A stretch of 64,000 bases of DNA, taken from contig NZ_CP139148.1 of assembly GCF_034058155.1 (NCBI RefSeq), forward strand, positions 2,046,001 through 2,110,000. The letters run 5' to 3'. The translations under genes were made by a program, and so were the position numbers. Under the pieces are notes generated by a model, which saw only the letters and a program-made list of their open reading frames with translations, made no database searches and had not been told where the DNA came from. Shown here in pieces: positions 7,209-17,427 of this stretch (positions are counted from its first letter, which is position 1; every line of letters begins with the position of its first letter). The DNA is from Flavobacterium sp. KACC 22761. Its GTDB lineage: Bacteria > Bacteroidota > Bacteroidia > Flavobacteriales > Flavobacteriaceae.

Positions 7209-9947
7209 TTAAAATTTAAAATTATAAGTAATGGTTGGTACTGGAACCGCAAAAATTGAGGTTTGATAAGCTTTTACTTGGCCATCTTTGGTTACAAAAA
7301 AGACTGAATATGGATTATTTCTTCCTAACACATTATAAATTGAAATATTCCAGAAACTATGCGCTAATTTCTTAATCTTATGGTTTCCTTCGATATTTAA
7401 TCCAATATCTAAACGGTAATAATCAGGTATTCTGAATTTGTTTCTGTCGGTATATAAGGTGTATTCGGCACCACTGTAATAATACTTTCCAATAGGATAA
7501 GTGATTGGTCTTCCTGTTTGATACACAAAATTAGAAGAAAAACTGTAACGATGTGTAAACTTGTAATTCATTACAATGCTGACATCGTGTGGTTTGTCAA
7601 AATTGCTTGGGAAATATTCACCGTTGTTAACCTTTTCATCGTTAAACTGACTGTCTAGTTTGATGAATGATCTCGAATACGTATATCCAATCCATCCATT
7701 AAGTCTTCCGATTGATTTTCTCAATAAAAATTCGATTCCATACGCTTTTCCATCACCTTGAAGCAATTCTGTTTCCAAGTTTTGATTTAAAAGAAGTTGC
7801 GATCCTACTTTATAATCTAAAATGTTTTTTGAGGTTTTGTAATATCCTTCAAGACTTAATTCCAGATCGTTGTATTCTAGTTTTTTGAATATGCCTAAAG
7901 AGTATTGCAAACCACTTTCTGGCTTCACATTCAAATCAGACAATTTCCATGTATCAGTTGGCGCTTGAGTGGTGTTGTTGGTAAGCAAATGGATATATTG
8001 GTAATTTTTGTCGAAACCTGCTTTTACAAAAAGACTTTCGTTAAAAATATAACGCAAACCGACTCTCGGCTCAAAACCACCATTTCTGGAGATTACTTCG
8101 TTATTGCCATACGTTTTTTGTTCAATCACGGTCGCAGGCGATTTAGGCACGCCTTCTTGATAAATATTTTGTGTCGATGGACCAAGAGCCATATAATAAG
8201 AATATCGGGCTCCGACATCTAATAATATTTTTTCTGAAATTTGAAATTTATCAGACAAGAAAGCAGCTGATTCCAATCCTTTTTCATTTTCAACAGTAAC
8301 TGGCGTGACTATTGAGCTTTCTCCGTATGGAGACAATTCTCCGGGATTTACTTTGTAAAGTTTGCTTGAAATTCCGTAAGTCAATCTGTGTTTAGCATTA
8401 AGCTCGCTGACAAATTTTAAAACGGCCTGACTTTCGTTTATTTTATATTTTAAAAGAAAAGACTCAGGATTAATAGATTCATATTTAATGCTGTATTTGT
8501 ATTCGCTATTTGTAACATTGAATTCACTGTTGTTTTTTTCGTTGAAGGCATGTTTCCATTTCAATGAAACTAATCTGTTGCTGTATTTAAATAAGGAGTC
8601 TGGAGTCAAAGTATAAGAATCCTTGCTGTAATAGCCTGTTCCTTCAACCGAATTGTTTTTGTTGATTTTGTGATTGTATTTGGCAAATAAGTCATAAAAA
8701 GAAGCATGGCTGTTTTTTAATCTTTCGTCATCTAAGGTTTTTAAGATCCAATCAGAATAAGTAGCGCGTCCGCCAACTAACAAGCTTGCTTTGTCTTTTA
8801 CAACAGGCACAGAAAGAGTAAGATTGCTGGTTACGGGTCCAATTCCTCCTTCGCCAGAAATTTTTTCGGTATTTCCATTTTTAGAAACGATATCAAAAAC
8901 CGAAGATAAACGTCCTCCAAATTCAGATGGAATTCCTCCTTTGTAAATATCAACTTTGTTGATTGTATATGGATTTATGGAAGAGAAAAAACCAAAAAGG
9001 TGCATAGGGTTGTAAATCGTAGCATTGTCCAACAATACTAAATTTTGATCCTCTTTTCCGCCTCTGACATTGAATCCAGAAGATCCTTCGCCTGCCGTTT
9101 TGATCCCAGGAATTGTTAAAGCGACTTTTAAGACGTCTCGCTCTCCAAGAACTAAAGGAATAGTTTTTACGCCCTCCGCTTCAATTGTTGTAACTCCGGT
9201 TATGGCGGTTCTAATGTTTTGATTGTCTTTTCCTTTTACTAAAACTTCATCCAGCTGATTGATTTTTTCAATCACAGAAAAGTCTAATGTACCATTGCTG
9301 TAAATCATTATTTTTCTGGAAGTACTGTTGTAAAATAAAGATTCGACTTCAATTGTGCTTAGTCCTGTTGGAAGTTTAAAACTATAAAAACCTTCGGCAT
9401 TGGTGGTCGAAATTATAGCGGTGTTTTTTACTTTAACATTAATATCGGCCAATGGCTTGCCGTCTTTCAGATCTGTAATATGACCAGATAAAGTATACAA
9501 ATCAACTTCTGAATCAACGGCTTCTTTTCCAATTAATGCAATTGGAGCAGTTGTTCCAGATTTATCTTTTTTAACCGAATCGTATTGCTGGAAAAAAATT
9601 GGAGCATTGGCATCTTTTTTATTGTTTTGAAACTTATCATAAATGATGCTGTTTTTTGTCAAGATAATTTTATTCTTGTTGATGTAAAAATTAAGCTCTG
9701 TATCTTGTAAAACTTTTGACAAAACTTCATCAATTGTTTTGTTTTGGTAATCACCAGAAATCAATACGTTTTTGTCAAACCAATTGTCTTGAAAATAAAA
9801 CTTATATGAAGTTGAAGCTTCAATTTTTTCTAGAACAGCAATTCTGTTAATATTGCTGAAGGTAAGGTTTATTGTCTTTTTTTCGCCTTGTGAATGCAGT
9901 AACTGATTAAAACCGAAAAATAATAAAAGGATAGTAAATATTCTCAT
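7209..9947 (-). CDS. Cassette A gene 2: TonB-dependent receptor with STN domain
   Basis: The protein has 912 residues. Order of parts: signal peptide (1-20), STN/secretin-like domain (about 24-97), linker, carboxypeptidase-like regulatory domain (about 150-225, YTLSGHITDLKDGKPL), possible TonB box (LDEVLVKGK, about 232-240), plug (about 245-355, with GFNVRGGKEDQNLVLLDN and GGIPSEFGGRLSSVFDI), then a 22-strand-type barrel ending in Phe (ITYNFKF). It should import an unknown ligand across the outer membrane using TonB energy. STN domains usually signal to a FecR-type anti-sigma factor, yet no FecI/FecR pair is present here. The barrel C-terminus is very similar to the paralogues at 13862 and 20496. 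Confidence 0.94.
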   Translation of the reverse strand: MRIFTILLLFFGFNQLLHSQGEKKTINLTFSNINRIAVLEKIEASTSYKFYFQDNWFDKNVLISGDYQNKTIDEVLSKVLQDTELNFYINKNKIILTKNSIIYDKFQNNKKDANAPIFFQQYDSVKKDKSGTTAPIALIGKEAVDSEVDLYTLSGHITDLKDGKPLADINVKVKNTAIISTTNAEGFYSFKLPTGLSTIEVESLFYNSTSRKIMIYSNGTLDFSVIEKINQLDEVLVKGKDNQNIRTAITGVTTIEAEGVKTIPLVLGERDVLKVALTIPGIKTAGEGSSGFNVRGGKEDQNLVLLDNATIYNPMHLFGFFSSINPYTINKVDIYKGGIPSEFGGRLSSVFDIVSKNGNTEKISGEGGIGPVTSNLTLSVPVVKDKASLLVGGRATYSDWILKTLDDERLKNSHASFYDLFAKYNHKINKNNSVEGTGYYSKDSYTLTPDSLFKYSNRLVSLKWKHAFNEKNNSEFNVTNSEYKYSIKYESINPESFLLKYKINESQAVLKFVSELNAKHRLTYGISSKLYKVNPGELSPYGESSIVTPVTVENEKGLESAAFLSDKFQISEKILLDVGARYSYYMALGPSTQNIYQEGVPKSPATVIEQKTYGNNEVISRNGGFEPRVGLRYIFNESLFVKAGFDKNYQYIHLLTNNTTQAPTDTWKLSDLNVKPESGLQYSLGIFKKLEYNDLELSLEGYYKTSKNILDYKVGSQLLLNQNLETELLQGDGKAYGIEFLLRKSIGRLNGWIGYTYSRSFIKLDSQFNDEKVNNGEYFPSNFDKPHDVSIVMNYKFTHRYSFSSNFVYQTGRPITYPIGKYYYSGAEYTLYTDRNKFRIPDYYRLDIGLNIEGNHKIKKLAHSFWNISIYNVLGRNNPYSVFFVTKDGQVKAYQTSIFAVPVPTITYNFKF

Positions 9948-9966
9948 TTGTATGTTTCTTCAGGTT

Positions 9967-10686
9967 TTAATTATTAATGTATTTCATTAAGTTTTTCATG
10001 AATATTGGGGGGTTTTCTTTTCGCAAGCTTCTATTCATGAGATAGAAATCATTTATATTTCTTTTGCTTTCAGGGAATAAGGCTATAATCTCTTTTTTTT
10101 CATTGATTAAATTAAATTTGTTGTCTTTCCATAAAACAAATTCATAGCGAGGTTTATAATCAATCAAGTCTAATTCTTCTTTGATATTTTTCTTTTTTTC
10201 TTTAAAGTATTTAATATAAAGCGCTTGATTGTTTTTGATTAGAGTTTCATTGTAATAACCACCTTTGAAAAGAGAATTGTTTAATTCGTCCAGTTTTACA
10301 AAATTCTCATCGCCAATCTTGAAATAAGCAATATTTGCTTTTAAGAGATTTATTTTTGTAGTGTTTTGCTGATCATAAGGACGTAAAACCAGTTGATCAG
10401 CATAGATGTCGTATTTTAAGTAGACATCAAAATAATTTTGACCATTGTAGTTAATGCTTCCTTTTTTGAATTCATCAGTACCATAGTATCGGTGCTGATT
10501 GTTTATGGTTTTGTCAAAGTTTAAATGTGCAGGGCCATTTTTAATATCTAAGGATTCTATTCCTGCATTTTTATCAAACCAATTGAAAATTTCGGTTTCT
10601 TTAACACTTTGGCTGTGTATCGACGGAATGTTTAGTAATAATCCAAATAGGCACAGAAATATTATCTTTTTTCGTGAATTTTTCAA
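9967..10686 (-). CDS. Cassette A gene 1: small secreted protein of unknown function
   Basis: About 239 residues. I place the start at TTG 10686 because it aligns with the TTG start of the paralogue at 17397 (LKNS.KK against LKNYQKK) and lies about 37 bases after a conserved TACTTTTG box. The longer in-frame start at 10758 would lie upstream of that promoter. A signal peptide (IIFLCLFGLLLNIPSIHSQ) precedes a mature region with repeated beta-strand motifs, such as NGQNYFDVYLKYDIYADQLVLRP. No domain is recognised. It is the first gene of the operon, 19 bases before the receptor. It is more diverged among the cassettes than the receptors are. It may be a periplasmic or surface accessory of the receptor; this is speculation. 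Confidence 0.7.
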   Translation of the reverse strand: MKNSRKKIIFLCLFGLLLNIPSIHSQSVKETEIFNWFDKNAGIESLDIKNGPAHLNFDKTINNQHRYYGTDEFKKGSINYNGQNYFDVYLKYDIYADQLVLRPYDQQNTTKINLLKANIAYFKIGDENFVKLDELNNSLFKGGYYNETLIKNNQALYIKYFKEKKKNIKEELDLIDYKPRYEFVLWKDNKFNLINEKKEIIALFPESKRNINDFYLMNRSLRKENPPIFMKNLMKYINN

Positions 10687-10715
10687 AGGACTGGTGTATT
10701 TTGGTTTTATTTTGG

Positions 10716-10776
10716 TTAATTTCAAAAGTATTAAAAAAAAGTTATAAACGGCAGTCAAAATTGTTAAAATACGATA
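10716..10776 (-). promoter_or_regulatory. Promoter and conserved upstream block of cassette A
   Basis: On the minus strand TACTTTTG (10723-10730) fits the Bacteroidota -7 box TAnnTTTG, about 37 bases before the TTG start. It sits in a block shared with the region before cassette B: a poly-T run, then GTTA(T/C)AAA and ATTGTTAAAAT on the plus strand (10741-10776 against 17453-17488). The shared outer motifs could bind a common regulator. A -33 TTG at standard spacing is not clear. Confidence 0.65.
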
Positions 10777-10826
10777 AAATATGCATGTTTTGTTTTAAAA
10801 AACGCTTCAATGTTTAAACAAAGTAT

Positions 10827-10860
10827 AAAAAGGCGACATCTTTTTTACACTTCGCCTTTA
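10827..10860 (-). terminator. Terminator of cassette B
   Basis: On the minus strand AAAGGCGA and TCGCCTTT form a stem around a loop of about 15 bases. A T-run follows. It lies 30-60 bases after the stop codon of cassette B gene 4, so cassettes A and B are separate transcripts. Confidence 0.75.
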
Positions 10861-10888
10861 GAGATCTTCATCGTTTTTTATATTCTTA

Positions 10889-12637
10889 TTATTTTACTTC
10901 AAAATTTTCTTTTAAAGAAACTGGAATTCCATCTTTTGTAAATCCTTCTAAATTTATTTCATATTGTCCGGGAACATCAGAAGTAAAAAATGAAATTGTT
11001 TTTTCTTTTTCTTCTAATGATAATTGTGGTTCCCAAAGCAATTGGTATCTGTAATCCGGAATACGATCATATTTGCTTGTACTGGAATAATTTTGTTTAA
11101 AATGTGTGATTTTGCCTAAAGGTCTTTGGATTTCAGTTTTTAATATGTGCGATCCTTTCTCTTTTGTGCTGTAATCATTGTTTTTTGTCGTAAAACTAAT
11201 AATGCCATCAAATGCCGTAGGTCCGTAAAAATAAATACCTGGAACTACACTTATTTTGTAAATATTATCCATTTTAAGATCTATAAGTTCATTTGTATTT
11301 TGAACCAATAATCCGTCAACCAAGACTAAAGAGGGCTCGGAGAAAAAGTTTAGATCACGATTGATGCTTCGCACATGTAATGTGAAATTTTTATTTTCTT
11401 CACGATAATATATTTCCTTAACGATTTCTATAGCTGTTTCTTTTAAAGTTGGAAATCTTGTATAATCGTCTAGAACATACTCTTTTTCCATTGGATAAAA
11501 AAACGGAAATGTTTTTGGATCTACTTGAATACTATCTTTTTTTAAATGATAATAAGAATTCTCGATTTGATTGGCAATAGATCTTTCTTCAAGATTTGTT
11601 TTGTAATCGGCAGAAAGATAAAATTCTTCCCCCGGTGTTAGCTGCGATAAATCATATTCATTGTATTTGTCGATTTCGACAGTGTAATCGTTTTTATCAT
11701 TCCCAACAACTTGAATTATTGCTTCAAAATAATTTGGATTTTTGTCTAGAATGAAATTGAATTTCCCGTCTGGATTTGTTTTTACAGTTTTAAAAGCGAA
11801 ATTTTTTCCTGGCAATGATAGTGCAACATTTTTATCGGCTATTTGGCTAGGATCTTTGCTGTTTTTGATTCTTCCGGATACTATTTCACCTCTAAATTCT
11901 GGTAAAAAAGTAGTTTGATTATTTAAATTGTTTTCGGTGTTAGATTTTGCAAATTCATGTGAATTTATTTGTTCTTTGAAAGGAAGATTATTCGTTTTTT
12001 TTATTGAAAGAGAAAAACTTCCCTCATGGACAATATTGTTTAATGACTTTATTTTGAGTACAATTTGTTCTCTTTTTGAAACGGTTTTTTTATCTAATTC
12101 TAATGCAAAAGTTTGGTCTTTAGAAGAAGAATTTATTGCGAGTGATTGATTTTTGGTTATTTTTTCGCCGTTTTCGAGAGTTGTCGATTTAGCTTGTTTT
12201 TTATTGCTAATAATGTAAGGGTTTATAATAATAAGATCTGTTACAGATACTTTTGAAATCGTATTGTTTAGCATCCAGTTTGTGTAGGCAATAAGTTTAT
12301 AATTGCCGGTTGCAATTGTTGTTGGGATAAAAAAATCGCCTTCGCTTGTTCCGTTGTCAATGTAAATCTTATTGCTGAAAATAATCTGTTTTTCACTGTT
12401 TATAAGTTCAACACGAGCTATTTTGCTGATCGAACTGAAATTGTTTGCTGGAGCGTTTAAGCAATAAAACTTGCAATGCAGTGTTTCTCCTGCAACTAAA
12501 GTAGTATTGTTTGCATGAACAAATATATTTTCGCTAAATAGTTTAGTTTCATTTTTAGGGAATGAACTATGCTGCGCAATAGCCATATTTGCGACTATCA
12601 GCATTATGATGCGTATTATGTTTTTTAATCTATCCAA
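10889..12637 (-). CDS. Cassette B gene 4: secreted MG2-like protein with plug-like domain, no barrel
   Basis: The protein has 582 residues and starts at TTG 12637. That TTG lies inside the TTT TGG (Phe-Trp) codons of the upstream DUF4249 gene, giving a 13-base overlap. Signal peptide: IIRIIMLIVANMAIAQ. Domains follow the cassette A paralogue: MG2-like domain (LVAGETLHCKFYC, GNYKLIAYTNWML), beta-sandwich (LPEFRGEIVSGRI, KNVALSLPGKNFAF), plug-like segment (LVLVDGLLVQNTNEL ... YFYGPTAFDGIISFTTK) and a C-terminal domain (DYRYQLLWEPQ, FFTSDVPGQYEINLEG). There is no barrel, so it cannot itself be a channel. It could contact ligand or act as a chaperone-like partner of the receptor plug. Function unknown. 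Confidence 0.82.
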   Translation of the reverse strand: MDRLKNIIRIIMLIVANMAIAQHSSFPKNETKLFSENIFVHANNTTLVAGETLHCKFYCLNAPANNFSSISKIARVELINSEKQIIFSNKIYIDNGTSEGDFFIPTTIATGNYKLIAYTNWMLNNTISKVSVTDLIIINPYIISNKKQAKSTTLENGEKITKNQSLAINSSSKDQTFALELDKKTVSKREQIVLKIKSLNNIVHEGSFSLSIKKTNNLPFKEQINSHEFAKSNTENNLNNQTTFLPEFRGEIVSGRIKNSKDPSQIADKNVALSLPGKNFAFKTVKTNPDGKFNFILDKNPNYFEAIIQVVGNDKNDYTVEIDKYNEYDLSQLTPGEEFYLSADYKTNLEERSIANQIENSYYHLKKDSIQVDPKTFPFFYPMEKEYVLDDYTRFPTLKETAIEIVKEIYYREENKNFTLHVRSINRDLNFFSEPSLVLVDGLLVQNTNELIDLKMDNIYKISVVPGIYFYGPTAFDGIISFTTKNNDYSTKEKGSHILKTEIQRPLGKITHFKQNYSSTSKYDRIPDYRYQLLWEPQLSLEEKEKTISFFTSDVPGQYEINLEGFTKDGIPVSLKENFEVK

Positions 12638-13848
12638 AATAAAGGTTTAATGTTAGATGAAATTTTTGTGCAGTCTGTACAGCCAGGAGGGAAAAATATG
12701 ATGATTCCCATGTTGTCTCGTTGTCCATAAAATACTTTTTCAGGAGCAGGCGATTTAATTAAGGCAAGTATTGTTGCGCCTGCACATCCCTTCGCATCCC
12801 AGCAGTTTGCTAATTCTGTCGGGGTGCAATTTGTGTAAAATGGTGGATATTGGTCATCTTTAAACAAATCTCTGAAATTAAAAAAGATTCTTTTTGACGA
12901 AACAGATGACACTTCAAAATAGCCGATTATTTTTTCGTCAGGATTATCATCTGATTGTAAATTGCCATAATTAAATCCGGGCTGAACCTGGGATAAAAGA
13001 CTTTTTGAAGTTGAAAGTTTTTTTTGAGTCGTATAGTACGTATATGATTCTAAACTTTGAACATACTGGCGCACAATAATACTATAACGCTCATTAAGGA
13101 TAGGATTTGAAATGTCGATGAAACGTATTGGAAGATTAATTCGGTCTTCACTTTGGCCAACTGTGCTAAGCAAGATTAAATCGTCAGACTTTTTTGTGGT
13201 ATAACATACCCTGGTTTCGCCCTGTCGAGGAATCATTAAAAAATTGGGCTCTTCTTTATTTGGGCTGTTCGGATCTACGATAAGTCTGTTTGGACTCCAA
13301 GCGGGAGATACAATTTTGTATGTTTCTTCGTATTCGTATCGGTAGAATTTTGATTTCGCACTTGGGTCATAATTGGTTACCTGAATTTGAACTCCTTTAT
13401 AGCCATCGATAGTTTCTACCTTTGGTTCTACTTGAACATCGCTAATCGCGGTTAGAGTTTGTGTTGCAGACGAATAGGATTTTCCGTCTTTTGTAGTAAT
13501 ATGTAATTGATATGATTTTTCGGGAAGTGCCTGAAAAGGTTCTTTTGAAACATACAGTCCTGAATATTCTTCAAATTCAAATTCGTAGGTTTTATTTCCA
13601 TCTTCACTAATATAAACATTTGCGCCCGCCTCCATTGTGGGAGTAGTTTCTCCCAAACGAAATGATCTAGAAATTTTTATTTCCTGCTTTTTAAGTTCGT
13701 TTGTAATTCGGGCTTGAACTACAAGAATGTCTTCGAAAGTATTGGATTGAAAAATATATTGTTCTGTACAACTGCTTATCGTGATGCAGAAAAATAGAAG
13801 AAATATTTTCTGATATAAATGTTTAGTATATAGTGTTTGAAATCTCAT
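12625..13848 (-). CDS. Cassette B gene 3: DUF4249 lipoprotein
   Basis: The protein has 407 residues. A signal peptide with lipobox ITISSC is followed by TEQYIFQSNTFEDILVVQARITN, the usual DUF4249 start. The C-terminus CTDCTKISSNIKPLFW carries the conserved CxxC and KPxFW elements. It lies 13 bases after the receptor gene and overlaps gene 4. The region before the C-terminal motif has an added cysteine-containing segment (NCWDAKGCAGA), absent from cassettes A and C. The role is inferred from position: lipoprotein partner of the neighbouring receptor. Confidence 0.87.
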   Translation of the reverse strand: MRFQTLYTKHLYQKIFLLFFCITISSCTEQYIFQSNTFEDILVVQARITNELKKQEIKISRSFRLGETTPTMEAGANVYISEDGNKTYEFEFEEYSGLYVSKEPFQALPEKSYQLHITTKDGKSYSSATQTLTAISDVQVEPKVETIDGYKGVQIQVTNYDPSAKSKFYRYEYEETYKIVSPAWSPNRLIVDPNSPNKEEPNFLMIPRQGETRVCYTTKKSDDLILLSTVGQSEDRINLPIRFIDISNPILNERYSIIVRQYVQSLESYTYYTTQKKLSTSKSLLSQVQPGFNYGNLQSDDNPDEKIIGYFEVSSVSSKRIFFNFRDLFKDDQYPPFYTNCTPTELANCWDAKGCAGATILALIKSPAPEKVFYGQRDNMGIIIFFPPGCTDCTKISSNIKPLFWID

Positions 13849-13861
13849 TTCTTATTGATGC

Positions 13862-16624
13862 TTAAAATTTGATATTATAAGTTATAGTTGGAATCGGCAC
13901 GGAGAATATTGAAGTTTTGTAGGCTTTAATTTGTCCGTCTGTAGTTACGAAAAAGATCGAATAAGGATTGTTTCGTCCTAAAACATTGTAAATCGAGATA
14001 TTCCAGAAACTATGGCTTAGTTTTTTGATTTTATGATTTCCTTCGATATTAAAACCAATATCCCATCGGTAATAATCTGGTATTCTGTATTTATTACGAT
14101 CGCTGTAAATTGTGTACTGCATATCATTATAAACATAAGATCCAATAGGGAAGGTAATAGGTCTTCCAGACTGATAAACAAAATTGCTAGAAAGGCTATA
14201 TCTCTTAGTGAATTTATAGTTTAGAACGGCGCTTACTTCATGCGGTTTGTCAAAATTTGTTGGGAAATAATGGCCATTATTTACTTTTTCATCAATAAAC
14301 TGAGTGTCTACTCTTATAAAAGTTCGTGCGTAAGTATATCCAAGCCAACCATTAAGTTTTCCAATATTTTTTTTCACTAAAAATTCAATTCCATATGCTT
14401 TTCCTTCACCTTGCAAAAGCTGGGTTTCGGTGTTTTCATTCAGCATTAAATCAGAACCTACTTTATAATCCAAAAGATTCTTTGATTTTTTAAAGTATCC
14501 TTCAACACTTAATTCTAATTCGTCATCTTTAAGGTTTTTGTAAAACCCTAAAGAATATTGTCTAGCTTCTTGTGGCGAAATATTCAAATCAGACAATTTC
14601 CATGCATCTGTAGGAGATTGCGTTGTGTTGTTTGTCAGTAAATGGATGTACTGATATGTTTTGTCAAAGCTTGCTTTTACAGAGAAATCGTCATTGAACA
14701 AATAGCGCATGGCAATTCGTGGTTCAAATCCGCCATAGGTTTTGATGATTTCATTTTTTTTATAATAATTTGTGCCAATTACGGTATTGTCGTTCACTGG
14801 AGCATCTGGCTGATAAACGCGTTGTGTCGATTCGCCCAATGCCGAATATGTTGAATAACGAAGTCCGAGACTCACTAGGATTTTTTCACTCAAATTGTAA
14901 TTATCCGAAACATAAATCGCAGATTCTAATGCTTTTTCACTTTCAATTTGAACAGGAATAATGGTCGATTCAGAGCTTTTCGGGTTGAGATAACCGGGGT
15001 CAACATTATATAGTTTGCTTGAAATACCGTAATTAAAAGCGTGCTTAGAATTCAGCGAATAATTGAAATTGGCTATAAATTGAGTATCATTTAGTTTGTA
15101 TCCATAATTAAATGAATCGGGAGTTCCGTTGTCAAAGTCAATATTAAACTTGTAATTACTATTTGTAAATATGAAATCGGTTTTTGTTTTATCACTAAAG
15201 GCATGATTCCATTTTAAAGAAACCAATGCATTGCTATATTTATAAACAGAATCAGAAGAAATGCTAAAACGGTCTTTGCTGTAATATAATGTTGATTCAA
15301 TGTTGTTTTTCGGATTTATTTTGTGGTTGTATTTTATGATGCCATCAAAAAAAGCAGCTTGACTATTTTTTAAATCTTCGTTGTCTAGTTTCTTTAAAAT
15401 CCAATCTGAATACGTAGTTCTGAATCCAACTAATATACTCGCTTTATTTTTTATAATTGGAGTTCCAATAGTAAGGTTGCTTGTAACTGATCCGATGCCG
15501 CCTTCGCCTGAGAATTTTTCTGGATTACCATTTTTAGAAGCAATGTCAAAAACAGAAGATAATCTGCCTCCAAATCTTGCCGGAATACTTCCTTTATAAA
15601 TGTCAACTTTGCTTGTTGTATAAGGATTTACAGCCGAGAAAAAACCTAAAAAGTGTGAAGTGTTATACAGAACAGCATTGTCTAAAAGAATTAGATTTTG
15701 GTCGTCTTTTCCTCCTCTTACATTAAATCCTGCCGAGCCTTCTCCGGTTGTTTTGATTCCCGGTAAAGTAGTTGCGACTCTAAAAATATCTCTTTCGCCC
15801 AGCACTAGCGGAACGTTTTTTATTTTTTCGACATCAATTGTTGAAACTCCCGCTATCACATCTTTTACATTTTTTTTCGCGCTTGTTTTAACAACTACTT
15901 CGTCTAATTCGTTAAAGCTTTCGTCAAGGAATATATCAAGTTTTCCATCATCGTAAACCATTACGGTTTCGGTAGTTTTTTTGTGATTGACTAATTCTAC
16001 ATCAATATAATTAAGTCCGTACGGAACAACAATTTTGTAATTTCCATCATTATCCGTGACGGTACTGCTGTTTTTTCCGCGTACTCTTATAGTTGCATTA
16101 GAAAGAATGTTTTTTGTTTTTCCATTTTTTACAGCGCCAGAAAGGGTATATGATTTTAATTCTGCTCCTTTTTTTTCTTTTCCAATATATACGATTCCCG
16201 AAACGTTTTGATTTTGTGTTATAGAGTCGTATTGTTGATGAAATATAGGTTTTGCCGAGGGTTTATCGGTTTGCGGTGTAGTTTTGTCAAAGTAACCGTC
16301 GGGAAGTGACGCGTGAATTGTACTGCTTTTGGTTAAAATTATGACATTATTGCTTATGAAATAATTTAAAGTCGTTTTTTCAAAAAGATCACGCAGTAAG
16401 TCTTCAATAGAAATGTTGTTATACGTTTTATTGATTAAAACAGTTTCGCTTTTAAGCCAGTTTTCATCAAAAAAAAATTTATAATTTGTGGTTTTTTCAA
16501 TGCTTTCTAGAGCTGTTTTTAAATCAGCATTCTGGAATTCAATTGAAAATTTATTGCTTTTTTCCTGACCGAATAATATTGTGCAAAAAGCGAATAAAAA
16601 GATAGTGAGTATAGTTTTTTTCAT
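13862..16624 (-). CDS. Cassette B gene 2: TonB-dependent receptor with STN domain
   Basis: The protein has 920 residues. Signal peptide (ILTIFLFAFCTILFGQ), STN domain (about 24-97, with DLKTALESIEKTTNYKFFF), carboxypeptidase-like domain (YTLSGAVKNGKTKNILSNA), TonB-box-like segment (LDEVVVKTS), plug (LVLGERDIFRVATTLPGIK, GFNVRGGKDDQNLILLDN) and a barrel ending ITYNIKF. It starts 2 bases after gene 1. The plug and the last barrel strands are nearly the same as in cassettes A and C, while the STN and extracellular loop regions differ more. Uptake substrate unknown. No sigma/anti-sigma pair is adjacent. Confidence 0.94.
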   Translation of the reverse strand: MKKTILTIFLFAFCTILFGQEKSNKFSIEFQNADLKTALESIEKTTNYKFFFDENWLKSETVLINKTYNNISIEDLLRDLFEKTTLNYFISNNVIILTKSSTIHASLPDGYFDKTTPQTDKPSAKPIFHQQYDSITQNQNVSGIVYIGKEKKGAELKSYTLSGAVKNGKTKNILSNATIRVRGKNSSTVTDNDGNYKIVVPYGLNYIDVELVNHKKTTETVMVYDDGKLDIFLDESFNELDEVVVKTSAKKNVKDVIAGVSTIDVEKIKNVPLVLGERDIFRVATTLPGIKTTGEGSAGFNVRGGKDDQNLILLDNAVLYNTSHFLGFFSAVNPYTTSKVDIYKGSIPARFGGRLSSVFDIASKNGNPEKFSGEGGIGSVTSNLTIGTPIIKNKASILVGFRTTYSDWILKKLDNEDLKNSQAAFFDGIIKYNHKINPKNNIESTLYYSKDRFSISSDSVYKYSNALVSLKWNHAFSDKTKTDFIFTNSNYKFNIDFDNGTPDSFNYGYKLNDTQFIANFNYSLNSKHAFNYGISSKLYNVDPGYLNPKSSESTIIPVQIESEKALESAIYVSDNYNLSEKILVSLGLRYSTYSALGESTQRVYQPDAPVNDNTVIGTNYYKKNEIIKTYGGFEPRIAMRYLFNDDFSVKASFDKTYQYIHLLTNNTTQSPTDAWKLSDLNISPQEARQYSLGFYKNLKDDELELSVEGYFKKSKNLLDYKVGSDLMLNENTETQLLQGEGKAYGIEFLVKKNIGKLNGWLGYTYARTFIRVDTQFIDEKVNNGHYFPTNFDKPHEVSAVLNYKFTKRYSLSSNFVYQSGRPITFPIGSYVYNDMQYTIYSDRNKYRIPDYYRWDIGFNIEGNHKIKKLSHSFWNISIYNVLGRNNPYSIFFVTTDGQIKAYKTSIFSVPIPTITYNIKF

Positions 16625-16626
16625 TT

Positions 16627-17397
16627 TTAATTCGATTCAGTGGCGCGTAAATTGCTGATTTCTTTTATCAGGTTTTCAATAAAAACTTTGTTGTTTGATT
16701 CTTCTAATTGACTATCAGTGTTGTAATAGTTTTTTATTTTGCTTTTATATTCTGGAAAAATTTTGATGACGTCATTTTTAGAAGCTATTTTGTAAAAATT
16801 GTTTTTGTATTTTAATACAAATTCGTCTTTTTCTGTAAATGAATCGGTTGTAGATTTTGAGGCTCCATCTCCAGCTGATTTGTCAATTACCGTGGATCTG
16901 TTTTTATGATGTTTGATGTAAAGCGTCATTGTCTCAGAAAAAGTAATTTCCTGATAGTATCCATTCATAAAATCAGGACATGAAGGATTTTCATAGTTTA
17001 TATTAATGAATTTCTTGTCGTAAATTTTAAAACTGGAAATGTTTTGTTTTATGGTGTTTATCCCTAGATAATCAAATTTGCCAATAGGTTTTAAGACTAA
17101 GATGTCATTGTTGATGTCATACTTTAAATCTACATTATTGTATGTTTGATTTTGATAATTAAGAATTCCTGAGCTATAATTTCCAGATAAATAATAGCAA
17201 TGGGTATTGTCTAAGGATCTGTATTGATTTACATAACGAGGACCGTTATATATAGGCAAATTTTCATTTCCAATAGTTTTGTCAAACAGGTTTTCAATAG
17301 ATGTATAATTGCTGTTGTTTTGGCTGTAGAAAAACGAAATGTTTAAGAATAATCCAAATACTATGAATAAGATATTCTTTTTTTGGTAATTTTTCAA
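16627..17397 (-). CDS. Cassette B gene 1: small secreted protein of unknown function
   Basis: The protein has 256 residues and starts at TTG 17397, about 38 bases after a TACTTTTG promoter box. The signal peptide is NILFIVFGLFLNISFFYSQ. The mature part resembles cassette A gene 1 only in a central region: NGPRYVNQYRSLDNTHCYY, YQNQTYNNVDLKYDINNDILVLKP, then FMNGYYQEI and LYIKHHKNRS. The last ~50 residues (KNDVIKIFPEYKSKIKNYY) also match. No known domain is recognised. It is the leading gene of the operon, 2 bases before the receptor. Confidence 0.75.
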   Translation of the reverse strand: MKNYQKKNILFIVFGLFLNISFFYSQNNSNYTSIENLFDKTIGNENLPIYNGPRYVNQYRSLDNTHCYYLSGNYSSGILNYQNQTYNNVDLKYDINNDILVLKPIGKFDYLGINTIKQNISSFKIYDKKFININYENPSCPDFMNGYYQEITFSETMTLYIKHHKNRSTVIDKSAGDGASKSTTDSFTEKDEFVLKYKNNFYKIASKNDVIKIFPEYKSKIKNYYNTDSQLEESNNKVFIENLIKEISNLRATESN

Positions 17398-17427
17398 AGG
17401 ATTGGTGGATTTTTGAATTTGTTTCGG

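Noticed and set aside
10687..10758. Longer start for cassette A gene 1
   Set aside because: It would place the start upstream of the conserved TACTTTTG box.
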